A program made the position numbers and the translations under genes. From Ziziphus jujuba (lineage: Eukaryota; Streptophyta; Magnoliopsida; Rosales; Rhamnaceae), in NCBI RefSeq assembly GCF_031755915.1, contig NC_083387.1:3438501-3502500 (forward strand): a stretch of 64,000 nucleotides of DNA, in the 5' to 3' direction. Shown piece after piece: positions 1 to 9,971 of this stretch. The first letter of the stretch is position 1, and the number at the start of each line of letters is the position of its first letter. The notes under the pieces are model-generated. The model did no database searches. It was not told the origin of the DNA and saw only the letters and a list, made by a program, of their open reading frames with translations.

Positions 1-593
1 GTGAGAGTTTTGAAAGAAATTATTATTTCCAACTGTTATTATTTATTTACCTATTTAATTGCCGGTATTAATTAAATTCCCTTATTTGTTATATTATTAT
101 TATTAAATGTGTTCAGTAGCTAGGGTCGCTCACTGAGATGATTAGCATCTCACGTTTTTAAATTCCATTCCCTTAGGTCCAAGGGGTGGTAGGCGTTCTT
201 CCGGAGCGAACCAATTCTTCGTCGCTATCGTAGTTCGAGAAGTACCTTTGTACTTGTTCAATTCAGTTGTAATATTTTTTTCATCTTTGTTGTATTTTCT
301 ATTGAATAGTACTTCATGAAGCTCTGTATACTATTCTGGACACTTATGTTTTATTTATGCACTGGATTATTGTTATTCCTGTGAAGTGCTTTAAAATTAT
401 GGAATCAATTTGTAGTATTGTGGGAGGAATAAGGGGATGAATATAGAAGTGTGTTTTCAGTGCAGGTAATTTTTGGTAAGTCCTACCCTTAGGGGAGGTG
501 CTGTCGGATTTTCCGTTGAAAGGTTCGGTGGTATTTCCCTGGGATCAGAGCTTGTCTAGGGTTCCGGGGAGGAATTCTGGACGGGTCCTGACA
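1..593 (+). mobile_element. L-family LTR-like unit, copy A (right part)
   Basis: The window opens inside this copy. It ends at 593 with the family terminus GGACGGGTCCTGACA. Positions 134-152 hold the conserved hairpin TGAGATG-ATTAG-CATCTCA. Right after the terminus the sequence continues as the middle of a second copy in the same orientation (the stretch around AACTGTCCAAGGGG), so copy A was inserted into copy B. The right target duplication would be CAAAC at 594-598. The left end lies outside the window, so this cannot be verified. No coding capacity is visible. Confidence 0.8.
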
Positions 594-1582
594 CAAACTG
601 TCCAAGGGGTGCCCAAGTTGACATTTTATTCATGCAAGTTGAGCTTTGACTCATGCATGGTTGTGAAGTACTCATCGATATGAGTTCATAGACTAGTGGC
701 ACGCTTAAATTGAACATCTGGTTAAAAAGTTATGGACATGTAAATTTTTCTGAATACCATAACATTTTAATATATTTTGACTTGAGTGAACAGTGTGTGC
801 CACGTGTTGCATTTTCAGCCAATCCCATGAGTGAACAGTGTCACCCACGGGTGGCTTTTATTTTGGCTAAAATGCGTGAGCCGGGGGAGGAGAGAGAGAA
901 AGAGAGAGCTAGAGAGAGAAACCAACTGACCATCGCCGCTTAGCCATTTTCCGGCCACCCTTTCCATACATGCGCCACCCCACCTTGAAGACCACCTGAA
1001 AACCAGCCGGCCAGCCAAAAATCAAGGCCAACTGACTGCCGACTAGCCCGGATAGAGGCTTTTTTCGGCGGCGGCGCCGATCACTTCAAAACCAAATTTC
1101 TCCCTATTCCAACCTCTGTTTGCCTCACGCCAGTCCCGTTGAGTCACCCATTCCCCGATCTACCTTCCCACCAAAAATCACGGCCAGTAGCCACCGGACG
1201 CACCGCCGGCGGTGGCGGATTTCGATGACCACGGCAGCTCGTCGGGAAATCGACTTTCCGGCGAGTTTCCAGTTGTACCGCCCCTCCTTTCCCACTAATT
1301 CCGACCCTCTGAACCCAAATCCAAGGTTTTTTTCCTCCAATTCGCAATGGATTGAGAGAATCGAGGACTTGAATTCTGAGAGCTTTCCGGTGATATCCCG
1401 GCCACCATGGGTCCGATCTCCAGGAGGTAAGCCTCAATCTGCGATCCTCATTCCATAAGCTTCGTTTTGGTATATTACTCATGAATTTTGGATAATGTTT
1501 GTATTAAACCCCTCGAGTACTGAGTATTATTTACCCGAATAAAATATTAATTTATTTGAGTTGTGCAATATTGTTGTTCTAG

Positions 1583-1643
1583 GAGCACGTGTGCGTCGTG
1601 GAATTGATCCCATGGAGGATCTTGGGTTAATTGCGTGCTCGAA
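1583..1643 (+). other. 61-nt exon-like module in copy B
   Basis: The module follows TTGTTGTTCTAG, a good splice acceptor. It is followed by GTGAATG, a weakened version of the GTGAGTG donor seen in the other copies. It begins GAGCACG and has CGTGCTC near its end, a perfect 7-bp inverted repeat. Inside lies GATCC-N6-GGATC. The upstream intron-like segment would be 1427-1582 (donor G|GTAAGC). The function is unknown. Confidence 0.55.
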
Positions 1644-2245
1644 GTGAATGACCCACCTTCAAACTTAATTTCGAGTGTTAAATTATATTTATTTTGTGAT
1701 AATTAGATGTTGGATTTAATATTTATGTGTTAAATATTTAGAAACATTATATTTGAAATTTTGATGGCACAATTTGAATAAATTGAAATGTATATGTGCA
1801 TTAAATCATATATGATTTTTGACAAATTATGGAAATTTAGATTTTATGGAAATTTGATATTTAAAGGAATTGTGATTTTAATATTAATTGATTTATTATG
1901 GAATTTATTTGTGAGTTATTTTGATTAATAAAAATGCATTTATATGGATTTATGAATTTTGGAAATTTTATGGGATTTTAATGAAATTATTCCTATCTTG
2001 AATTTTAAGGATTTAAGGATATTATTTTAAAAATTATGCTTACGCATTTGAATATTGTGGATTGGAAAATTGGTGCATTTGAAAGTTGATGGATTTGAAA
2101 CTGATAAAATTTATGCGATGAATTTATGAGGATAATTTATAAAGGAATTGTGGAAAATTTACGGATTTAATTGGATGGAATAAACCCGGTAGTATTTATG
2201 AGATTTTGAGATTTGAAAATAAAAATATTGATTTTATGATTTTTA

Positions 2246-2533
2246 GATGCACCATACACGTACTGGTGTTCTTTATACATGGATATGATTAGCACATAGG
2301 TGGATGTGATGAGTGCGCAGGTGGGTGTGAGTAGCATAAAGGTGATTTATGGGGTTGTCCTGTGGTTGCCATCGGATGAGGGTAGGCCGCCCCTCCATGG
2401 CCGGGACACCTGTTTGCAGCGGCGCGGTGGGACGCCACGCGACCGTATGCCGATTTCTCTCTTTAACCTCCTGTTTGGCGGTACCTTGGGACGCTGGGTA
2501 TCGTTGGCGCCACTGGTATATAGTGGGTGCATC
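2246..2533 (+). repeat. GC-rich block bracketed by an inverted repeat (copy B)
   Basis: The left arm GATGCACC is preceded by TTTTTA, which reads as a splice acceptor TTTTTAG|ATGCACC. The right arm is GGTGCATC. Between them the GC content is much higher than in the AT-rich flanks. The same layout is seen in the other L copies, in some with altered but still complementary arms. Confidence 0.55.
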
Positions 2534-4433
2534 AAATGGTTTTTAAAACATGGATTTCAAAATAAATATTTTGAAATTGTATTTAAATTAAGAATATATT
2601 TAATGTTGTTTTTTATTAATTATTTCAAATGGAGATTTTAATTTGATTTAATTTTTCCTTTGCTTAATTGTTCAATAAATTAATTTATTTTAATTACTTA
2701 ATTATTCCATGAATTGTTTAATGTGAGTTTTATTAATATTTCGATATTAATTGTTATGACATGGATTAACTATTTATTAATCATTACAAGTTATTTTTAT
2801 TTCTATTTGTTTCATTATAAATTTTGGATCCTTGAATTTTCATGTTTTATTGGAAAATTATTGACTAATTGTTTCCCTTGGTTTTCGGGGCATAAAATAT
2901 TGGGTTTTGTAAAACGTTTTAGAAAGGAAACTTTTCCAACTAAGCGAATCGTGAGGATTTTGAGAGAAAATATTATTTCCCATTAATTATTATTTATATA
3001 TTTATTTATTTTTAATTAATCAAGTGTACTATAATTATTATTACTATTGTAATTGTATATTAGATTGGGTCACTCACTGAGATGATTAGCATCTCATATT
3101 TTTAAATTTCGTTCCCTTAGGTCCAAGTTAGTTGACGTTGATTGTCCGGGGGTGAACTTGACATCTCAGTTCATTGCCGAAAGTCCAAGAAGCATTTCCT
3201 TCTTTTTTCCTCTCCATCTTGTATTGCTTCATCTATCATTGAATTAATTTTATAATTATTTGTATAATGCTCTGTATATTGATTGGACACATATTTATTG
3301 AATTATATATTGATTTCCTATTGTTATTTTGGAGTACTGTAAATTTGTGGAAAACAATTGTAGTAAGATGGGAGGAATAAGGTGGTGTTTATAGAAGTGT
3401 GTTTTCAGTGTAGGAATTTGTGGTAAGTCCAACCCTTAGGGGAGGTTCTACCGGATTTTCCATTGGAAGGTCCGATAGGGTTTCCCTTGGATCAAGGCTT
3501 GTCTAGGGTTCCAGTGAGGAATTTTGGACGGGTCCTGACAAACAATCCTAAAAGAATAATAACATATCATCAACAGATAATACAAAGATATCCATGATAA
3601 TAATATTTAAACAATTTAGAAAATAATCAAATAATTAGAATAACTCAATTAATTGAACAATTAAATAAAAGAATAATTTAATCAAAATAAAACACCCATT
3701 TGATATAAATGTTAAGAATATAATAAAATGAAGGAAAATATAATATATTAGAATGGATTTCAAAATACCCAAACAATTTGGATAATAATTTCGTAAAAGC
3801 ATTTTTATAAAAAAATTGCGTAACCTTTAAATTCAATAATTAATGAAATACTATTAGATACATTTTATTAAAAATCAGGTCGTGAAAACCATTTGATGCA
3901 CACACTATATACCAGTGGCGCCAACGGTACCCAGCGTCTCGAGGTACTACCAGACAGGAGATTAAAGAGAGAAACCGGCATATGATCGCGTGGCATCCCA
4001 CTGTGCCACTGCAAACAGGCGTCCTGGCCATGGCGGGGGGTGGCTATAGCCGATATCAACTTGCCGACCCTCGGTCCGATGGCAACCATAAGACAACCCA
4101 TAAATCACCTGCGCGCTACTCACACCCACCTGCGCGCTAATCATATCCATGTGTGCACTAATCATATCCACATATACAGAACACCGGTACGTGTGTGGTG
4201 CATCATAAAAATTCTAAAATCCATATAGTTTCAAATCCAAGAAAAAATTCAATCGGGTTTATTCCATTCAATTAAACCCGTAAATTTTTCCACAATTCCT
4301 TTATAATTCATTGTCACAAATCCATCGTATACTTTCCATCAATTTCAATCCATCCATGAATGTAACAATAATTAAAAATAAATATTACTTCAATTCCTCA
4401 AAATTCAAATATAATTGGATCTCACAATTTATC

Positions 4434-7366
4434 TGTCAGGACCCATCCAAAATTCCTCACCGGAACCCTAGACAAGCCCTGATCCCAGGGAAATACCATC
4501 GAACCTTCCAACGGAAAATCTGGCAGCACCTCCCCTAAGGGTAGGACTTACCAAAAATTACCTGCACTGAAAACACACTTCTATATTCATCCCATTTTTC
4601 CTCCCACAATACTACAAATTGATTTCACAAATTACAGCACTTCAAAAGAATAACAGTAACTCAGTGCATAAATAATACATAAATGTCCGGGACAGTATAC
4701 AGAGTTTCATGAAGTACTACTAAGTATAGAATACAACATGGATGAAAGAAATATTACAATTTCAATAAATGAAGAACAGGATACTTCTCGAACTAAGACA
4801 GCGATGAAGATCAAGTCCACTCCGGATGAATACCGACAAACCTGGTACCTAGAGGAACGGAATTTAAAAATATGAGATGCTAATCATCTCAGTGAATGAC
4901 CCTATCTACTATACAATTATAATACCACGATAATAAAGTAGATAAATAATAATTAATTGGAAATAATAATTTCTCTCAAAACCCTTACAATTCTCTCGGT
5001 TGGAAAAGTTCCCTTTTTAAAACCTTTTCACAAAACCCTTTATTCGTATTCCCCGAAAACCAAGACATCAATTTATTCAACTAAATATCAAATAAAATAT
5101 AATAAGTCAAGCATCCAAAATTTATAATTAAAAGAAATTAATTTATTGAATAATTAAGTAAAAGGAAAATTAAACCAATTTAAAATCCCCATTCAAATAA
5201 ATACCAAAAACAGCATTAATCATATTCTTAATTCCAATGCAATTTCAAAATATTTATTTTAAAATCCCAGTTCTAAAAATCACTTGATGCACCCACTATA
5301 TACCAGTGGTGCCAACAGTACCCAGCGTCCCAAGGTACCGCCAGACAGGAGGTTATAGAGAGAAACCAGCATACGGTCGCGTGGCGTCCCACCGCGCCGC
5401 TGCAAACAGGTGTCCCGGCCATGGAGGGGCGGCCTACCCTCATCCGATGGCAACCATAGGACAACCCCATAAAATCACCTGCGCGTTACTCACACCCACC
5501 TGCGCGCTAATCACATCCGTATGCACACTAACCATATCACATATAAACAGAACACCAGTACGTGTATGGTGCATCTAAAAATTATAAAATCCACATATTT
5601 ATTTTATATCTCAAATTTTCCATAACATACAGGGTTTATTCCATCCATTTAAATCCTGTAAATTTCCCACAATTCCTTTATAATCATCGTTTTAAATTCA
5701 TCGCATAAATTCCATAATTTTCTAATCCAACAGCTTTCAAATGCACCAATTTAAATATTCAAATTTTTCCAATAGTATAAATATTTTTTAAATATAATAA
5801 ATTAAATCACATAATATTCCAGGGGCATACTTATAAAAATTGAAGTCACCAACATAAACAAATATTTTCCTTGAAATATTTGAAAATCAAATCATGCCCA
5901 AAATAATGTTAAAACGACAAGAATTTCATATATAATTAAATTCCACAATTCTCAATACCATAAGATAATTTTCACATGGCATAAATTTATATAATGCATA
6001 TTTTCTTTAATCAGAATAAATCCACCAATAATTTTCACAATAAATCAATTAAATATTTGACACATAGAATATAAACTTCAAATATTCAAATCACACCAAA
6101 TATTCACAAATTTAATTCCTGAAATTAATTTGAAGGTGGGTCACTCACCTGGAGCACGCAATTAAACCACGATCCACTATAGGATCGATTCCACAATTCA
6201 CACGTGCTCCTAAATTAACAATTTTACATAGTTAAATAAAATAATATTTTATTCGGGTAAATAATACCCGGTACCTGGGGGGTTAAACACAAACGTTAAC
6301 CAAAATTGTCGAATAATATACCGAATCGAAGCTTGTGGAATGAGGATCGCATTACCGGTCTCCATTGACCCCAATTCCGCTGGTGGTGGCCGGAATTTGG
6401 CCGGAAAGCCTCGGCCAGTTTTGATCTCCTCGTATTTCGCAAACCGCTTCGAATTTTGGAAATTGGAGGCCATATTTGAACTCAGAGGACCCAAAATAGA
6501 GGGAGAGGGGTGGCAATTTGGACTGGGCGCGTCCGGTGGCCGGTGACCGTGAAATTTTACGGTCGAGCTCGCCTCCTCCCTTTGCTCATCACTGGCTGGC
6601 GCGTGTAGCAAGGTGGTGGCCAGAAACGAAGAAACGGCGATGGCCTGAGAGGAAGAAGGAAAGGAAAGGAAGAAGAAGAAGGAAGAAGAAGAGGCTTGGC
6701 TGGTGTTTTCCCACGTGGGGGAAAAGAAAAAAAAGAAAAAAAGAAAAGAAAAAGGAAGAAAAAGAAATAAAAAGAAATAATTTAAAATTAATTAAATAAT
6801 ATTAAAAATAATATTATTATATAAAATAACAATAATAAAATAATTTGGTATTAAGCATGGTTGACATGTGGCATCTCAACATGGTGACACATGGTCACAT
6901 TTATTAAGTCACACGTGGCACATCGTTACACGTTTAAAAATAATATTAAAATAATACAGTATTTGAAAAACTCTACAGGTCCATAACTTTCAAACCACAT
7001 GTCCAAATCGGACGTGCCGCTAGTCTACGGACTCGTATCGATGAGTACTTCACAACCATACATGAGGCAAAACTCAACTTTGCATGAATACAAAGTCAAC
7101 TCCGGCACCCTTGGAGAGTTTGGAGCCCAACTTGTTTTGCTCATAACTTTCAAATCGTAGCTCCATTTTCAACGTGCTACTAGTCTACGAACTCGTGCCA
7201 ACGTGTACTTCGTAATGGTACCTCAGTCAACCTAGAATTCCATCCGAGTCAAAAAGTCAACTTTTGACCCCCTTGGGTCAACGGTCAACGGTCAAAGTCA
7301 ACGGTCAACGGTCACCCTCGGTCAAAGTTGGAAAATTTCCATTGTACTTTGGGACGGGGTGTTACA
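4434..7366 (-). mobile_element. L-family LTR-like unit, copy D, complete
   Basis: A complete 2,933-bp unit. It starts TGTCAGGACCCATCC at 4434, ends GACGGGGTGTTACA at 7366 and is flanked by a perfect 5-bp target duplication TTATC (4429-4433 and 7367-7371). It is nested inside copy C in the same orientation. The 61-nt module is at 6149-6209, with donor GTGAGTGA (reverse strand) at 6141-6148. No direct terminal repeats, primer-binding site or reverse-transcriptase frames are visible, which fits a solo LTR or a non-autonomous unit. Confidence 0.9.
5286..5575 (-). repeat. GC-rich block bracketed by GATGCACC/GGTGCATC (copy D)
   Basis: The outer arms are perfect 8-bp complements, 290 bp apart end to end. 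The body contains the recurrent GC-rich core (CGCGTGGCGTCCCACCGCG at about 5388). On the reverse strand the left arm directly follows TTTTAG, an acceptor-like site, so the block could be a third exon of the putative spliced transcript. Confidence 0.55.
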
Positions 7367-8900
7367 TTATCGATGGATAAATACATTTTTATTAAACATT
7401 AATAATTCCAAAATTTATTGCAACCACAATTTAAATAAACTTAAATCCATAATTTCATAAAATAAAATTCCCATAATTTATCAAAATCAATTTATATTTT
7501 AATGCACAATATACTATAATTTTATTCAATTGTGGAATCAAAATTCCCAAATATAATTTATAAATAATTAATACATGAATATAATTTCCAAACACATATT
7601 CAACATAAAATATATGAAATTTATCAACCCAAAATAGTTTTGAAGGTGGGTCACTCACCTCAAGCACGTGTATCAATCGAGATCCTCTACAGGATCAACT
7701 CCACTACCCACACATGCACCTAAAATATCCACAATACGTAAAACTAATTATTTTAATATTTTAATCGGGTAACTCCCAAATGGGTACCGGGGAAGCGAAC
7801 ACAAACGACAACCAAAATTTACGAGTAATATACCGAATCGAAGCTTGTGTAACGAGGATTATGAATTTGGTCTTACTTCCCGGAGATCGGACCCGAGATG
7901 GCCGGAATTTAGACCCTCGATTCTCACAATCCGTTAAGAATTGAGGAAAACAGACATCAGATTTAGGTTCAGAGGGTCGAAATTAGTGGGAAAGGATGGG
8001 CGGTACAGCTGGAAACTCGTCCGAAAGTCGATTTGTCGGCGAGCTGCTGTGGTCATCAGAACCCATCACCGCTAGCAGCGCGTCCGGTGGCCACTGGCAG
8101 TCATTTTTGGTGTGAAGGTAGATCGGGGACTGAGCGGCTCAACAGGGCCAACGGTGAGGCAAACGGTGGCCGAAATAGGGAGAAATCTCGGTTTGAAGGA
8201 ATTGACGCCGCCTCCAGAAAAAGTTGGATTCAGGCGCGTCGGCGGTCGGTTGGCCGTGATTTTTGGCTGGCCAGCCGGTTTTCAGGTGGGCTTTAAGGTG
8301 GGGTAGTGCGTGTACGGAAAGGGTGGCCGGAAAATGGCTAAGCGACGGTGGCCGGTTGGTTTCTCTCTGTAGCTCTCTCTTTCTCTCTCTTCCTCGACTC
8401 ATGCGTTTTAACCAGAATAAAAGCCACCCATGGGTGATACTGTTCACTAACGAGATTGGCTGAAAATACAACACATGGCACACACTGTTCACTCAAGTCA
8501 AAATATATTAAAATATTACGGTATTCGGAAAACTTTGCATATCCATAACTCTTTTACCAGATGACCAATTTAAGCGTGCTGCTAGTCTATGAACTCGTAT
8601 CAACGAGTATTTTACAACCATATAAAAGTTAAAACAAAATTCTACAACCCTAAAAAGTCAACTCCCGGCACCTTTAAACAGTTTGGATCTCGACTTATTT
8701 TGCCCATAACTTTTAAATGGTAACTCTGATTCGGATGTGCTACTAGTCTACGAACTCGGGGCATCATGTACTTTGCTACGGTACCATGGTCAACTAGAAA
8801 TTTCACCCGGAACAAAAAGTCAACTTTTGACCCACTCGGTGAACGGTCAACCTCGGTCAACGTGCAAGAATTTTGATGTAGTTTAGGACGGGGTGTTACA

Positions 8901-9244
8901 TCGTACGTTCTAAATTTATATAAAATAAATACGTTCAAGATGGAGCTGATAGGGAGAACCACCAAGTCCACCATCCCTGCACGAAGAGGAAACCGACTAC
9001 GAGATGCAGGATTCATTCAAAGTTATTGCAAAAGGTAATTAAAATGTATATATGTATATGCATTATATGTAGCTTATTGATTATTAGTATATATTATGTA
9101 TATTATGGGCATTGGGTAGGTGAGAAGGTGAAACTAGGCGTAAAAAGTCGAAAGCATCATATTAATTACAGCAAGAAACGGGGTGACGAAGATGGTTGAG
9201 AAAATCTTGAATGAATATCCAATGACCATCCAAGATAGAAATGA

Positions 9245-9245
<1 letters not shown>
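8901..9245 (+). pseudogene. P1: ankyrin-PGG gene remnant (linker exon and start of second ankyrin exon)
   Basis: No complete gene is present. About 8901-9031 ends in a frame reading SLHEEETDYEMQDSFKVIAK before a GT donor, which resembles the acidic end of linker exon 4 in P3. After an intron, about 9150-9245 reads ESIILITARNGVTKMVEKIL and then NEYPMTIQDRN, a clear ankyrin repeat of the ITN1/ACD6 family. The remnant is cut on the left by copy C (ending 8900) and on the right by an AT/GT microsatellite. The family are membrane-anchored ankyrin proteins linked to defence and stress signalling. This piece cannot make one. Confidence 0.75.

Positions 9246-9287
<42 letters not shown>
9244..9287 (+). 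repeat. Compound (AT)n(GT)n microsatellite at a truncation point
   Basis: An AT tract of about 24 nt is followed by a GT tract of about 20 nt. It sits exactly where the ankyrin exon of P1 stops resembling the family. Equivalent tracts lie at 53419-53464 and 58389-58447, in each case next to a truncated ankyrin-PGG exon. Confidence 0.85.
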
Positions 9288-9971
9288 CAAAAAGTAAAAA
9301 AAATAAAATACTTCCTTTAATAGTGAGAAAATCATAAAAAAAAATAATCTAGAGATGATGACAGTTCTACTAAGGCATGCTATGCATCGCAAATTATTTT
9401 TTTCGCTCCCTTAAACTAAAAACTATTTCTACATTCTCAAACATACCATTTTCTCACCTTTTTCTACTACATATTAATTAATAGACTCTGTGTGAACACT
9501 AAAGCCGAAGATATTGAAGATGCTGGAGGAAGGCCATAGATTAATCAAACAAGTAAATAAAAAAGAGAAGGACTGCTAGCCACTTCCATTCTCATTTAAG
9601 TAAATTATAAGTCACTATTTATATAAAAAAAATTAAAAAGGAAAATTACTATGTTCTTCTATTTAAAAAAAGTGAGAATATAATTTATTTATTATTATTA
9701 TTTTTTTTTTGGCAAAAGAAAAAGAGAGAAGATAAAGAAAAAAAAGAATGCACAACCAAAATTATATTAAATTGTCAGGAAACATGTGTATCTCAAAATC
9801 CAATCTTCCATCTTATGTTGTGTATTAAGTATGAGGGAACTACATTAAGGCTTAGGGCTTTTTATTTTTTATTTTTGAAAATATTTATATCCATCATATT
9901 AAATTAAGCATATTATTTAATAAAGCGCCCCAAAATTATGTCACTTTCCTCTTAAACTTATTATCACTTTA
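9288..9971 (+). repeat. Segmental duplication, copy 1, part 1 (matches about 58448-59113)
   Basis: This AT-rich intergenic stretch follows the microsatellite and matches 58448-59113 almost base for base (for example AATACTTCCTTTAATAGTGA in both). No gene is visible. It contains the recurrent motif AACAAGTAAATAAAAAAGAG that also occurs near other ankyrin-PGG copies. The match stops at 9971, where an L unit is inserted, and resumes at 12874. Confidence 0.85.

Larger units (their letters stand above)
594..3540 (+). mobile_element. L-family LTR-like unit, copy B, interrupted by copy A
   Basis: This is the right-hand 2.9 kb of a unit whose left part lies before copy A. In order it holds a GA-rich tract (about 886-922), a GC-rich stretch (930-1430), an intron-like segment (1427-1582), a 61-nt exon-like module (1583-1643), AT-rich sequence, a GC-rich block between GATGCACC (2246-2253) and GGTGCATC (2526-2533), the hairpin near 3078, and the terminus ending at 3540. 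The short open frames inside are not conserved between copies and are not called as genes. The flank AACAA at 3541-3545 would be its target duplication. Confidence 0.8.
3541..8900 (-). mobile_element. L-family LTR-like unit, copy C (outer host of copies B and D)
   Basis: The segments 3541-4433 and 7372-8900 join across copy D into one minus-oriented unit that ends GGACGGGGTGTTACA at 8900. Its other end is not visible because copies B and A are inserted into it at the left edge. It contains the 61-nt module (7659-7719) and the GC block with arms GATGCAC (from 3895) and GGTGCATC (4197-4204). It abuts exon 4 of ankyrin-PGG remnant P1, so it interrupts that gene. The right flank is TCGTA. Confidence 0.8.

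Noticed and set aside
1120..1458. Overlapping 112-aa frames on both strands
   Set aside because: They are in the GC-rich part of L copy B. Frames on both strands reflect high GC, and neither is kept in other copies.
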